In this document: in pieces, positions 36,679 through 46,954 of the stretch
Numbering within the stretch: the stretch's first letter is position 1
How the letters are laid out: each line of letters opens with the position of its first letter
Source of the DNA: Pedobacter sp. PACM 27299
GTDB lineage: Bacteria > Bacteroidota > Bacteroidia > Sphingobacteriales > Sphingobacteriaceae
Length of the DNA: 64,000 bases
NCBI RefSeq assembly: GCF_001412655.1
Contig: NZ_CP012996.1
Location: forward strand, 3,844,001-3,908,000
Direction of reading: 5' to 3'
Position numbers and translations under genes: made by a program
Notes under the pieces: generated by a model
What the model saw: the letters and a program-made list of their open reading frames with translations, nothing else
Told to the model about the DNA's origin: nothing
Database searches by the model: none

Positions 36679-38307
36679 TCAATAACCGGTATTTTGAATT
36701 AGATTTGGATTCGCTGAAAGGTCTGTTGGCGGCAATGGGAAAATGTTGTACTTATCTGAGACCGCAGTTCCAGCTTTTACCCCACCTTTCCAGGCCCATA
36801 AATAAGCAGCTGTTGTGAATTTATTGAAGCGGATCAGGTCAGTTCTCCTCGCTGCTTCATAATACAGCTCTCTACCACGCTCGTCCAGTATAAAATCAAG
36901 GTTCATCGCGCTTAAGCTAATGTTTCCTGTGTTACTACCATTGTAAGCACGGGTTCTTAACGCATTGATATAGCTTAATGCGGTTCCAGTATCACCTCCG
37001 GTACCCCCGCGTAAAACTGCTTCTGCGTAAGTCAGGTAAACTTCTCCCAGGCGGAATAAAGGAAAATCGATATCCGAGAAATCCTTCGCTGCATCCTGAT
37101 GCGGAGCAGGCGCGCCAGTCCTGGTTTTATTGCGGTATTTGGTAGTTGAATACCCATCTGTTTCTACATACAATTCATTCATTTCGAGATTCTGACCGAC
37201 CATATAAAACTGCGCCCGGCTATCGGTATTTCCCGTTTTATCGGCAAACAAGTTCACAAACTGCTGTGTACATCTTAAACCACCCCAATCTCCGTTAGAT
37301 CCGGAAACATCGGCAGGCACATTTGCTGGTCCATGCATCAGATAGGTTGTTCCTCCAAAATTCTGAGTGCTCGTACCATCATAATTGATCGTCAGGATAA
37401 ACTCATCTGTGTTCAAGTGATTGTCGGCAATGGTCAGGTCTCTGTATTTATTATGCAGCGCATAACCAGCGCTGATGATCTTGTTGCTGTAAGTGATCGC
37501 TTCTGTATATTTTGTAGTCCCTGTATATACCCCGGCATTCAGGTAAAGGCGCGACAATAACGCCCATGCTGCAGCGCGATCTGCCCTGCCATATTCATTG
37601 GTTTTTGGTGCGGCAAGGTCGTTTTCAATCGCCAAAAGTTCAGATTCTATGTATTTGAAAAGGTCCGCCCTTACTATGCGTTTCGGAAATTCTTTACCGG
37701 CAATTTTCGTGTCTTCGTTAGCGAAGGCAGGGTTTCCGTATAAGTCCATCAACACCCAATATTGATACGCTCTGATGAATCTTGCTTCTGCTCTGAACTT
37801 GCGAATGTTCTCTGCCTCTGTTCCGGTGATGCCTCTTTGCGAAACATTCTCATCCGTAGACTGTCTGATAAAATCATTACACAGGGTGATTTGGAAATAC
37901 GAACGATAATAAAGGCCGTTAATGATCGAATTGATCGAAGACCAGCTCAGCTCATGCAGTCCCTGAATACCGGCATCATTTTGCCATGACCAGGCCGCTT
38001 CATCTGTAGTCAGCTCCTGCAAGTTCCAGTACAGCCTCAAAAAGTCGGAGTTTCCTTCATCTTTGATGATTTCTGCGGGGATGTCCTGCTGGCCTGTAGT
38101 CGCGTTTCCGGTCAGTGCAAATGCACCGTATACTTTAGCTAAGGCCTGTTTATATCCCAATGGTGTGGAATATACCTTTTCCGCGGTTAGGTCGTTGGTT
38201 GGTGTCAGGTCTAGTTTATTACAAGCGGAAAGCAGGGTCAACAGCACAACCGCAGCTGCCTTACCGGTAATATGTTGGGGATCGAATTTCTTTATGTTCC
38301 AGTTCAT
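36679..38307 (-). CDS. SusD/RagB family glycan-binding lipoprotein
   Basis: A 542-residue outer-membrane lipoprotein (lipobox LSAC, C29). The SusD N-terminal region (ACNKLDLTPTNDLTAEKVY) and the C-terminal family block (FRLGEVYLTYAEAVLRGG and LDFILDERGRELYYEAARRTDLIRFNKF) are readable. It is encoded 4 bp after its SusC partner, with which it forms the pedal-bin importer. Aromatic-rich segments (LYWNLQELTTDEAAWSWQ) may contribute to the sugar platform. The size is that of PUL SusD proteins. Confidence 0.95.
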   Translation of the reverse strand: MNWNIKKFDPQHITGKAAAVVLLTLLSACNKLDLTPTNDLTAEKVYSTPLGYKQALAKVYGAFALTGNATTGQQDIPAEIIKDEGNSDFLRLYWNLQELTTDEAAWSWQNDAGIQGLHELSWSSINSIINGLYYRSYFQITLCNDFIRQSTDENVSQRGITGTEAENIRKFRAEARFIRAYQYWVLMDLYGNPAFANEDTKIAGKEFPKRIVRADLFKYIESELLAIENDLAAPKTNEYGRADRAAAWALLSRLYLNAGVYTGTTKYTEAITYSNKIISAGYALHNKYRDLTIADNHLNTDEFILTINYDGTSTQNFGGTTYLMHGPANVPADVSGSNGDWGGLRCTQQFVNLFADKTGNTDSRAQFYMVGQNLEMNELYVETDGYSTTKYRNKTRTGAPAPHQDAAKDFSDIDFPLFRLGEVYLTYAEAVLRGGTGGDTGTALSYINALRTRAYNGSNTGNISLSAMNLDFILDERGRELYYEAARRTDLIRFNKFTTAAYLWAWKGGVKAGTAVSDKYNIFPLPPTDLSANPNLIQNTGY

Positions 38308-38311
38308 CGTT

Positions 38312-41290
38312 TTAATAATTAAGGTTTAAGCCCAATGAAAATACACGTGGTCTTGGGTACAGGTTATTGTCCACACCTGAGGGAACTTCTGGGTCGAGAC
38401 CTTTATATTTAGTGATCACAAACACGTTTTGCACGGTTGCATTGAGCTGCAGACTGGCTTTATTTTTCAGGATCGTGCCGAATTTATAGCCCAGGTTGAT
38501 GTTGTCCATCCTTAGGAAGGAAGCATTTTCCACGTAGTAATCGCTCAACAGCTGCTGGCCTTTGAAATTGGTGACCAGGTAATTTGGAGAAGCGTTGTTG
38601 ATAATTGCAGTTCCCAATATTTGCGTCAGGTTACCCCGCTGACTAAAGGAATTGTTATATACGTAATTGCCAAGATTAGCACGCAGCGTAAAGCCCAGGC
38701 TCCATTTTTTATAAGTCATGTTGTTGTTGAAACCCAGGAAGAATTTCGGATCGGCAGATTTACCTTTGGTAAAGTCGCTTTCGGTGATGATGCCATCGCC
38801 ATTCTGATCCACATAAACGCCTTCAATTGGGTTTCCTGCCGGATCATAGACTTGTTGGAACAGGTAGAAAGTGCTTTTAGGACCACCTACTGCATTGATG
38901 AAAGCGTTTTGTCCGCCTACCCCGCCCGCAATCGTTCCTGTAGGAAATCCTTTGTAATTCGGATCGTTTGGGATCACCGTCAGGTTGGTAATCGTGTTTT
39001 TATTGTAAGTCGCATTTAAGCCAATGTTCCATTCGAAATCAGGACGCTGGATCGGTACGAAGTTTAAAGTTAGTTCTACTCCTTTATTCACCATATCGCC
39101 TACATTGATGATTGCTGTGGCGCTGAAATTGGTACCTGCCGGCTGAGGAACCTTGTTCAGCAAATCGCTGGTTTTTCTGTGGTATAATTCCAGGGAACCT
39201 GTAATTCTGTTGTTCAGGATTCCGGCGTCTATCCCAATATTAGTGGTTGCCGTTTGTTCCCATTTGATATCCGGGATATAGGCCGTAGGTCTGTACATCT
39301 GGTAAAAAGTATCACCAAACTGGTAAGAAGCATTCGGCGTACTCAGGCCGTAGGTAGAAAGATAGCCGTAATTACCAATTCCTTCCTGCTGACCAGTGAT
39401 TCCATAACTCGCACGCAATTTAAGCGCAGAAACCAGTTTGCTGTCTTTTAAGAAAGATTCGTTTTTTAGCGTCCAGGCCAAGGCTACTGCAGGGAAATAT
39501 CCATATTTATAGCTCGGTCCGAAGCGTGAAGAGCCGTCTCTTCTGATGGTGGCCGTCAATAAGAAACGTTCATCATAATTGTAATTTACTCTGGCGAAGT
39601 AAGAAATCAGCCTGTTTTGCGGCGTGTTGAAAGGAAAATCAGGGTCGCTGTTCAGGATTTTGTTTCCATTGGCATCAAAGTCCGCGTAATTGAAGAATTT
39701 AGTCTGGTAGTCATTGTAAGAATAACCAGCGGTGGCATCTACCCTACTTTTTATGGCATCAAACTGTTTTACGTAATTCAGGTAAAAATCTACCAGTGTA
39801 TTTGCCCGGTTTTGTTTATATACGTTGTTGATCCCCATTCTGTTGATCTGCTCCGCAGCATTCTGATCTACGAATACTGTTCCTTTTCCACTGGCTACAT
39901 CATAACCCATATTCAGGTTGGCCCGCAATTCCGGCAGGAAATGAAATTTATAATCCAGTTGCATATTTCCGATGCTACGGAGTGGTTTCGAACGGTCTTC
40001 GCGCTGATTCAATAGCCCCACCGGGTTTCTACCGACCAGATTTACCAATCCACTTGGAGTGCTCGGGTCCAGCCATTCCCAATAGCCGTTATAATCTGGT
40101 CTGTTGGTATACACTGCCTGGCTAGGATCAAAACTCACTGCCCCACCGATAGCCGCCTGATTCGCAAATCTGGTTTGCTGTGCAGACCCTTTCAGGTTGA
40201 TGTCCAGTTTAAGGTGATCGTCAAAGAAGGTAGGGTTTAATACGATAGCCGCAGAAGTCTTTTCCAGCTTATCAGTTTTGAGTACGCCGGTTTGATTTTG
40301 GTAGCCCAGCGATAGTCGGTAAGGAAGTTTTTTGATCCCTCCGCTAATGCTCAGGTTGTTGTCTGTGGAAAGACCATCCTGATAAATCAGGTCCTGCCAG
40401 TTGGTATTGAACTGCCCCAGCTGTTCTTTTTGAACCTGAGTACCGTGCTGGTTTACAATTTCCCTCAGCTGATCTGCAGTCAGCACATCTACTTGTTTGC
40501 CTAGCTTAGCGATAGAATTGACGGTACTGAAACCGACTTTTAGTCCGCCAGAAAGGCCTTTTTTCGTGGTAATGATCAACACCCCGTTTGAAGCCCTGGC
40601 CCCATAAATCGCGGCCGCAGAAGCATCTTTTAACACGGTAAAGGATTCGATATCGTTTGGATTGATAAAACTTAAAGCATTGGAAGCTCCGCCAACGGTA
40701 CTGTTTTCCAGCGGTACTCCATCAATCACAATCAAAGGATCGTTACTCGCGCTCAGAGAAGATCCTCCCCTAATGCGGATGGTGCTTCCACTCCCCGGCT
40801 GACCCCCGTTTGAAGTAATGGCCACACCCGATACTTTACCCGCAAGCATTTGTTCCGGTGTAGTGATGCTGCCCTTCTGGAAATCCTTTGCGGAAACTAC
40901 CGCTACAGATCCCGTCAGGTCTTGCTTTCTCGTAGTTCCATAGCCCACTACGACTACTTCATTCAGTTTAGATTCATCCTCTGAAAGTAATATATTTAAA
41001 ACGCGGGATGCAGGAATACTCGCTTCCTCGGTCTTATAGCCAATAAATTTGAATGTCAGTGTACCTGTTCCTCCAGGGACTTTAATGGCAAAACTTCCAT
41101 CTGTTCCGGTGACCGCACCTATAGTACTTCCTTTTAGCATCACACTTACACCGGGGATTCCCAGCTTATCGGAAGCAGCCTTCACAGTACCTGTCACGGT
41201 AACCGTTTGCTGTGCATACAGTGTTGCAGTGGTGGAGAAAAAAAGCAGCAACAATAAGTTGAGCTTTACAATAAAAGTAAAAATTCGCAT
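38312..41290 (-). CDS. SusC/RagA TonB-dependent oligosaccharide importer
   Basis: A 992-residue TonB-dependent transporter without an STN domain. It has a signal peptide (to about residue 27), a carboxypeptidase-regulatory-like domain (30-115), the TonB-box region near VVVVGYGTTRKQDLTGSV, and a plug with IRIRGGSSLS and the SusC hallmark FTVLKDASAAAIYGARASNGV. The 22-strand-type barrel ends in an aromatic residue (LGLNLNY). It is the first gene of the minus-strand operon and divergent from the HTCS regulator, the classic PUL arrangement. The lack of STN agrees with control by the HTCS and not by a sigma/FecR pair. Confidence 0.95.
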   Translation of the reverse strand: MRIFTFIVKLNLLLLLFFSTTATLYAQQTVTVTGTVKAASDKLGIPGVSVMLKGSTIGAVTGTDGSFAIKVPGGTGTLTFKFIGYKTEEASIPASRVLNILLSEDESKLNEVVVVGYGTTRKQDLTGSVAVVSAKDFQKGSITTPEQMLAGKVSGVAITSNGGQPGSGSTIRIRGGSSLSASNDPLIVIDGVPLENSTVGGASNALSFINPNDIESFTVLKDASAAAIYGARASNGVLIITTKKGLSGGLKVGFSTVNSIAKLGKQVDVLTADQLREIVNQHGTQVQKEQLGQFNTNWQDLIYQDGLSTDNNLSISGGIKKLPYRLSLGYQNQTGVLKTDKLEKTSAAIVLNPTFFDDHLKLDINLKGSAQQTRFANQAAIGGAVSFDPSQAVYTNRPDYNGYWEWLDPSTPSGLVNLVGRNPVGLLNQREDRSKPLRSIGNMQLDYKFHFLPELRANLNMGYDVASGKGTVFVDQNAAEQINRMGINNVYKQNRANTLVDFYLNYVKQFDAIKSRVDATAGYSYNDYQTKFFNYADFDANGNKILNSDPDFPFNTPQNRLISYFARVNYNYDERFLLTATIRRDGSSRFGPSYKYGYFPAVALAWTLKNESFLKDSKLVSALKLRASYGITGQQEGIGNYGYLSTYGLSTPNASYQFGDTFYQMYRPTAYIPDIKWEQTATTNIGIDAGILNNRITGSLELYHRKTSDLLNKVPQPAGTNFSATAIINVGDMVNKGVELTLNFVPIQRPDFEWNIGLNATYNKNTITNLTVIPNDPNYKGFPTGTIAGGVGGQNAFINAVGGPKSTFYLFQQVYDPAGNPIEGVYVDQNGDGIITESDFTKGKSADPKFFLGFNNNMTYKKWSLGFTLRANLGNYVYNNSFSQRGNLTQILGTAIINNASPNYLVTNFKGQQLLSDYYVENASFLRMDNINLGYKFGTILKNKASLQLNATVQNVFVITKYKGLDPEVPSGVDNNLYPRPRVFSLGLNLNY

Positions 41291-41484
41291 ACAGTATTTG
41301 GTTAGTATTTACTGATACAAATGAATCAATTTTTCGCAATATCGGGTTGTGCTATCGTGTTTACTTTTAGTTCTATTAAACAAATTTGTACTGGGCAACG
41401 CTGAAAAAGCGGTTTAAATGGGCATTTATTCCTAATTTCTATTACCTTTAAAAAAATATAAACCAAATACCTCCAGCTAAACCG
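41291..41484. promoter_or_regulatory. Divergent regulatory region between susC and the HTCS gene
   Basis: A 194-bp AT-rich intergenic region with the two start codons facing away. It must contain the promoter of the galactan operon, the expected binding site of the HTCS DNA-binding domain and the HTCS promoter. I could not identify individual sites with confidence. Confidence 0.5.
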
Positions 41485-44400
41485 ATGCGTTCATTCTTCA
41501 AAAATGTACTGTTCATTTTATTATTTATGAGCGGCCAAATCAGCCTTGCTCAGAATTTAAAATTTAAACACATCGGTCTTGATGAGGGGCTTTCTAACAG
41601 TACCATTGAATGTATCCTACAAGACCACCGGGGTTTTCTTTGGTTTGGTACACGTGATGGATTAAACAAGTACGACGGGGAGCAGATCACCGTTTTTAAG
41701 AGCAGCAAAGATCCTGCAAGCTTGTCTGACAATTTTATCCGCCACATTTATGAAGACAAGCATAAGAAACTTTGGATCGGGACTTCTAATGGCTTAAACC
41801 GGTTTGATCCGGAAACGAACAGCTTTAAACGTTACAAAACTGGTAATGCCACAGGTACTGCTGGGCATCGTAACATTACCGCCATTGAAGAACATGAAAC
41901 GGGTCTTTGGATCGCCACTTCTGGTGGCCTTCTGGAGCTACTGAATGAAAAAACAAATACCTTTCGACATTTCCAGCAGCCTACCAACGACATTCATACG
42001 GATAAAAAAGGAAACCTTTGGATTGCCACAGATAGCGGACTTTACCAATTCGACAAGAAAAAGAATTCCTTTTCGAGGATCAAAGGCCTTGCTAATTATA
42101 CGTTAAGGGTGATTGCTGAATCTGCTGATGGCGTGCTTTGGCTAGGGACAGAAGAACAGGGCATGATTGCCTACCAACCTTCGGATAATACCATCAAGGT
42201 TTACAAACATGAGTATACGAACAGCAATAGCCTGGGCAGCGACCTGGTGCGGGCAATTATTATAGATCAAAAAAACAACCTCTGGATCGGCGGTATTAAC
42301 GGCGGACTGGATCATTTCAATCCGCAAACCAAGAGCTTTAGAAATTATCAAAATGAACCGGGCAATGCTTCCAGCCTTTCCCAAAGGACGGTTTCCGCCT
42401 TATTTCTGGACAGACAGGATAACTTATGGGTAGGCACGCATCGTGGTGGCATCAACTTGTATACCCCTGGTTCGGAAAGGTTCAGACTGGTGCAGCAGGA
42501 ATTGAATAAAAACAGTCTGAGCTATAATGACGTGAAAGCCTTCTATGAAGATCCCGATGAAAATCTATGGATCGGAACAGATGGTGGTGGTCTGAATTTT
42601 TATGATAAAGCTACCGGGCGGTTTAAAACCTACAAATTTGATCCTTTTCGCGCAGAGAGTCTGGGTTCCAATGCGGTTTTAAACATTGCTGAAGATCGTT
42701 CCAAACAACTTTGGATTGGCACCTGGGCTGGTGGGTTAAATCTGATGGACCGATCATCAGGTACTTTTCGACGTTTTCTGAACAATCCCTCTGATCCTGC
42801 TTCCATCTCTTCTAATTATGTGCAGAAGACCTTTGAAGACAGCAAAGGGAATTTATGGCTGGGCACCTATTATGGCGGACTCAACCTGATGGATCGGTCC
42901 AGTAAAAGATTTAGTCGGCTGATCAATGGAGCTGGCAACACCAAAATTAGCGGCAAGAATATCATTTCCATCAATGAGGATCAGCAACAGAACCTTTGGA
43001 TTGGCACCGATGATGGCGGATTGAACGCCTACAACCTGAACACGAAGCGCTTTAAGCATTACTTTTTAAATGAAGAGAAAAGACCGGACCTGCGGGTCAT
43101 CTTCATCGACAGTAAAAGAAGGTTATGGATCGGGCAGTCGGGCTTGTATCTGTTTAACCCTGCCAAAGACAGCTTTTCCATTTATACGACAAAAGCAGGT
43201 TTAGCCAGTGATTTTATTAAAGGAATTACAGAAGATGCGCAGGGCAATTTCTGGATTTCGACTTCCAGAGGATTGACCAAATTTAATCCGGAGACTTTAA
43301 AATCGAGCTCCTATAATAAAGCAGATGGTTTGCAAGGGCTGGAATTTGAAGCCAATGCCTTTTTGAAAACTAAAAAAGGAGAAATGTATTTCGGTGGTGT
43401 CAATGGTTTCAATTCCTTTTATCCAGAAGAGATCAAGACCAACAGCTTTATCCCTCCTGTTTACATTACCGAATTTCAAATTTTTAACAATAAAATGCTG
43501 CCTGGTGCTAAAGATTCTCCACTGGACAAAGACATTAGTTTCAGTAAAGAAATCGCGCTTTCCCATAAGCAAAACACCTTTTCCTTTAGTTTTGCAGGGT
43601 TAAATTATACGGCTCCGGAAAACAACAAATACGCCTACAAACTGGAAGGATTTGATAAAGACTGGAACTACGCCGGAAATACAAAAAGGGCGTTTTATAC
43701 GAATCTGGATCCTGGAGATTATGTGTTCCGGGTGAAAGCCTCAAATAATGACAACAACTGGAATGCAGCGGGCACCGTGCTGAGCATCCACATCTCCCCT
43801 CCTTTCTGGGCTACCTGGTGGTTTAGGCTACTAATGGCGGTGATCGTTATCGGGATTGCTTATGCCTTGCTAAGTTTCAAAAGGCGTATGGAATTACGGG
43901 CACTGGAAGAGCAGCAGCGCGAAGAAATGCACCAGATCCAATTGCAGTTCTTCACCAATATTTCTCATGAATTCAGAACGCCGTTGTCGCTGATCCTCGG
44001 ACCAATAGACAGACTGTTGAAAGAAGATTCGAAAGCAGCTTTTCTGAGTTACTATAAAACCATTCATCGCAATGCAAACCGACTGCTCAGCCTGATTAAT
44101 GAGTTAATGGACTTTAGAAAGATTGAATCTGGTGCTTTGCAGCTGAAAGTCATCCAAGGAAATATCAACCTGTTTATTGACGAGGTGGCGGAAGAGTTTT
44201 CGGAGATGGCCCAGGAGAAACACATCAATTTCATTGTTAAAAATACGGTTCAACCAGCTGATACCTGGTTTGATAGAAATGTGATTGAAAAGATCATTTT
44301 AAACCTGATCAACAATTCCCTGAAATACACCAAGCACGGTGGTGAGGTTGTTCTGGAAATCCTAGACAACCTGGACAATTATAAGCCTTTGTTTGAAAAC

Positions 44401-45549
44401 CAGCTGCACATCAAGAGTAATTATCAAGGAAAGAGATACGTTTATATCCGGGTAGTTGATAATGGCATTGGCATCTCTAAGGAGTCTATTGAGCACTTGT
44501 TTGAGCGTTATTACCGGATTACTGAAACGCATCTCGGATCAGGTGTAGGCCTTGCCTTCGTTAAGAGTTTGACCATGCTGCACAAGGGGCTGATTTATGT
44601 ATCCAGTGAACGCCATCAGGGTACTGAAATCATCATTGGCTTGCCTTGCAGCAAGGATGCCTTTAAACCGGAAGAGTTATGGGGACAAAGTAATGAGCAA
44701 GGTGGAACCCGACTGGAAAGCATCAGCTACAGATCTGATCAGACCTTGCCTGTATTGCCCGACTCCCCTGCTCCTGAACATCCAGCGCTCAACAAACGCA
44801 TTTTGATCGTGGAAGATAATGAAGAGCTCCGCTCCTTTTTAAAAGATACACTGAGTCCAGGTTACCAGATTTCCGAAGCCGCAGATGGTTTTGAAGGATT
44901 GCAGAAAGCGAAGGAAGAGTTTCCAGACCTGATCATCAGTGATGTGATGATGCCAGGAATGACAGGTACCCAGCTTTGTAAGGCCTTGAAAAATGACCTG
45001 GAGACAAGTCACATTCCATTCATCATGCTCACTGCGAAGAACAGCATCGAAGCGGAAATAGAAGGCGCAGAATCCGGTGCTGACTTATATTTCAGCAAGC
45101 CGATCAACATCAGCTTACTGCAGATCAACATCAAGAATATCTTTGAGCAGCGACTGAAATTAAAAGAGCATTATTCCAAAGATCACCATGCTGAGCTGAT
45201 AGACCTGGTACACTCTACTAAGGACAAGGAGTTTATGGAGAAACTTTTAGGGATCATCCATTTACACCTGATCAATCCTGAAATGGACATCGATTTCCTA
45301 TGCTCAGAAATTGGGATGAGTAGAACTAAGCTGTATCAAAAGATCAAAACCATTACGGGACAGTCGATCGGAGATTTCGTTCGCTCGATCCGGCTCCGGA
45401 AAGCGGTCGAGATTATGACGCAGGAAGATGTGCTTTTCACAGAAGTCATGTACAGAGTAGGAATTCAAACCCAGTCTTACTTTACCAAAGCGTTTAAGAA
45501 AGAATTTGGCAAGACCCCAAGTCAGTATTTACAGGATTTGAATACCTAA
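41485..45549 (+). CDS. Hybrid two-component system regulator (HTCS) of the galactan locus
   Basis: A 1354-residue one-protein two-component system. A signal peptide (to about 22) and a periplasmic two-bladed beta-propeller sensor, with repeated LWIGT motifs over about 30-690, are followed by a Y_Y_Y domain (near 695-765). One membrane helix follows near 773-797 (WWFRLLMAVIVIGIAYALL), then HisKA with H828 in NISHEFRTPLSLILG, and HATPase_c (NLINNSLKYTKHG, VDNGIGI, GVGLAFVKSL). A receiver has phospho-acceptor D1153 in DVMMPGM, and an AraC-type DNA-binding domain lies at about 1255-1354. In characterised cases the propeller binds the oligosaccharide inducer directly. Here the likely inducer is a galacto-oligosaccharide, because of the adjoining GH53 operon. 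Confidence 0.95.
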   Translation: MRSFFKNVLFILLFMSGQISLAQNLKFKHIGLDEGLSNSTIECILQDHRGFLWFGTRDGLNKYDGEQITVFKSSKDPASLSDNFIRHIYEDKHKKLWIGTSNGLNRFDPETNSFKRYKTGNATGTAGHRNITAIEEHETGLWIATSGGLLELLNEKTNTFRHFQQPTNDIHTDKKGNLWIATDSGLYQFDKKKNSFSRIKGLANYTLRVIAESADGVLWLGTEEQGMIAYQPSDNTIKVYKHEYTNSNSLGSDLVRAIIIDQKNNLWIGGINGGLDHFNPQTKSFRNYQNEPGNASSLSQRTVSALFLDRQDNLWVGTHRGGINLYTPGSERFRLVQQELNKNSLSYNDVKAFYEDPDENLWIGTDGGGLNFYDKATGRFKTYKFDPFRAESLGSNAVLNIAEDRSKQLWIGTWAGGLNLMDRSSGTFRRFLNNPSDPASISSNYVQKTFEDSKGNLWLGTYYGGLNLMDRSSKRFSRLINGAGNTKISGKNIISINEDQQQNLWIGTDDGGLNAYNLNTKRFKHYFLNEEKRPDLRVIFIDSKRRLWIGQSGLYLFNPAKDSFSIYTTKAGLASDFIKGITEDAQGNFWISTSRGLTKFNPETLKSSSYNKADGLQGLEFEANAFLKTKKGEMYFGGVNGFNSFYPEEIKTNSFIPPVYITEFQIFNNKMLPGAKDSPLDKDISFSKEIALSHKQNTFSFSFAGLNYTAPENNKYAYKLEGFDKDWNYAGNTKRAFYTNLDPGDYVFRVKASNNDNNWNAAGTVLSIHISPPFWATWWFRLLMAVIVIGIAYALLSFKRRMELRALEEQQREEMHQIQLQFFTNISHEFRTPLSLILGPIDRLLKEDSKAAFLSYYKTIHRNANRLLSLINELMDFRKIESGALQLKVIQGNINLFIDEVAEEFSEMAQEKHINFIVKNTVQPADTWFDRNVIEKIILNLINNSLKYTKHGGEVVLEILDNLDNYKPLFENQLHIKSNYQGKRYVYIRVVDNGIGISKESIEHLFERYYRITETHLGSGVGLAFVKSLTMLHKGLIYVSSERHQGTEIIIGLPCSKDAFKPEELWGQSNEQGGTRLESISYRSDQTLPVLPDSPAPEHPALNKRILIVEDNEELRSFLKDTLSPGYQISEAADGFEGLQKAKEEFPDLIISDVMMPGMTGTQLCKALKNDLETSHIPFIMLTAKNSIEAEIEGAESGADLYFSKPINISLLQINIKNIFEQRLKLKEHYSKDHHAELIDLVHSTKDKEFMEKLLGIIHLHLINPEMDIDFLCSEIGMSRTKLYQKIKTITGQSIGDFVRSIRLRKAVEIMTQEDVLFTEVMYRVGIQTQSYFTKAFKKEFGKTPSQYLQDLNT

Positions 45550-45550
45550 A

Positions 45551-46075
45551 TTATCGACCAGTCCGCTCGTTCCAGGATTGAACTACACCTGAAGCGTGAT
45601 CAGCAAATATTGGGTCTAAATCTGGTACAGGCACTGCATCGACTGTTTCCCTTACTCCCTCTGGCCGCTGGTCATCTATTCTAATCAAGTCCGGTTCTGC
45701 AGCATTTGGGTAAGCACCTACTACCGCAAAATCACTGCTATGACTCAGTGAAATATGCCCAGTTCCAGCAGGGAGCACGATTACATCACCTATCTGAGCC
45801 TCTAGTTTTTCACCCTCTGGGCCACCAATTTGTAGTATGGCATTACCTGCATAAACCCCTAACACCTCATGTGTATTGGTATGGTAGTGGTGATAATCAT
45901 ACACGCGCCAGCGAAACGCATTGCTCCAGCCATTTTCAGCAAACCTATTTTCAAGGAAATCCGCTGCCTGATTACCTTCCAGACTAAACACACGATGATA
46001 AACAATCACAGGATACTTGCTGTTAGGTATTTTGCCATCATCACTAAGGTTATAAATTTCAAACGTAGCATTCAT
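45551..46075 (-). CDS. Cupin-domain protein (YjlB-like)
   Basis: A 174-residue single-domain cupin. The first cupin motif with metal-binding histidines is DYHHYHTNTHEVLGVYAG; the second is QIGDVIVLPAGTGHISL. It resembles the uncharacterised Bacillus YjlB group in its C-terminal region ending VPVPDLDPIFADHASGVVQSW. Metal binding is expected; the substrate is unknown. It converges with the HTCS gene, whose stop lies one base away, with no space for a separate terminator. Confidence 0.85.
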   Translation of the reverse strand: MNATFEIYNLSDDGKIPNSKYPVIVYHRVFSLEGNQAADFLENRFAENGWSNAFRWRVYDYHHYHTNTHEVLGVYAGNAILQIGGPEGEKLEAQIGDVIVLPAGTGHISLSHSSDFAVVGAYPNAAEPDLIRIDDQRPEGVRETVDAVPVPDLDPIFADHASGVVQSWNERTGR

Positions 46076-46218
46076 ACCTAAACAACAATAGAGAATAGCT
46101 ATGGTTTCTCCTTGAATATCCTCAGTCTGAAGTGTTTATTTTTTAATTATCTCCAAAAGTCAAACTAGATGAAGATCAAAATGTTATAATACTGAAGATG
46201 ATTAATAAATTCAGAGTT

Positions 46219-46398
46219 ATGGAAGTAAAACTTAATGAAAAGAAAGAGGTTAAGGCAAACCGAGGCTTTAAAAGAAGAAATTATTATTTTCATCCGGATG
46301 AAGATTTTAGAGAAGATCATACCTGGGGTAAAACCAAATCCGCAGAATTGTTAAATTCTAAGTCAGTAAAGAAAGTGGATTTAATGGGCTCCATCTAA
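46219..46398 (+). CDS. Small basic protein of unknown function
   Basis: A 59-residue hydrophilic ORF, start chosen at ATG 46219 (MEVKLNEKKEVK). An upstream in-frame ATG at 46198 would add seven residues (MINKFRV). Rich in Lys, Glu and Asn, with an aromatic patch RRNYYFHPDEDF. I recognise no family. Coding status rests on a plausible composition and the absence of a better frame; it could be non-coding. Confidence 0.4.
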   Translation: MEVKLNEKKEVKANRGFKRRNYYFHPDEDFREDHTWGKTKSAELLNSKSVKKVDLMGSI

Positions 46399-46432
46399 TC
46401 GCTTATACCATCAGAATGTTATTTGTGAGTTG

Positions 46433-46744
46433 CTATACTTGCATTTGTAGCCTAATTACATTTAATATAAAGAGTAAGATAAAGACAGCTACAATATAGC
46501 GCTGAACCTTGTTTGTCTCTTTGGCACCGGATTTCTTCAACCAAATGCGGTCAATGATCAAGATAATTATTGGTAAGGGCAACCAAAGTAAATTCACCCA
46601 GCCCTGCAATCTTTGGTTCATTCCATTTTGATTGATCATAATTACGGAAGAGATGGTTATTCCCAGCAATGCGATCAGACCTAAAACATAGAAGATAGTT
46701 AGGTTATTTAAAAACTGTTTTTTATCCTTTCTGGGTATTTCCAT
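46433..46744 (-). CDS. Small three-helix membrane protein
   Basis: A 103-residue protein with three hydrophobic segments (about 14-35, 47-65 and 82-101) and a basic N-terminus MEIPRKDKKQFLNN. No family recognised. It stands alone and converges with the small ORF at 46219-46398. Confidence 0.55.
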   Translation of the reverse strand: MEIPRKDKKQFLNNLTIFYVLGLIALLGITISSVIMINQNGMNQRLQGWVNLLWLPLPIIILIIDRIWLKKSGAKETNKVQRYIVAVFILLFILNVIRLQMQV

Positions 46745-46901
46745 GATTCTTTCTATTGCTTTGATCTTGAATATAAAATGATTTTCTGGTTATTTATCAG
46801 ATAGGTGCTATAAATTTATTTTGCGCAATTTCCTCTCCCCTCCTTTCTAGCTTGTAATTGAATCATAGTTTCGTCAGAATAACTAAATCAAGCATCCTAT
46901 T

Positions 46902-46934
46902 TTTGTTTATAAAATATACTTTTTAGTATATTTG
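46902..46934 (+). promoter_or_regulatory. Promoter with overlapping TetR-type operator upstream of tetR
   Basis: A Bacteroidota-type promoter can be read: -33 TTTG at 46902-46905 and -7 TATATTTG at 46927-46934 (consensus TAnnTTTG), 21 bp apart. The perfect inverted repeat AAATATAC-N6-GTATATTT at 46912-46933 lies between and over these elements. A protein bound there would block transcription, so it is a strong candidate for autorepression by the TetR protein encoded 20 bp downstream. Confidence 0.7.
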
Positions 46935-46954
46935 TAGACTAAATTTAAAATGCT

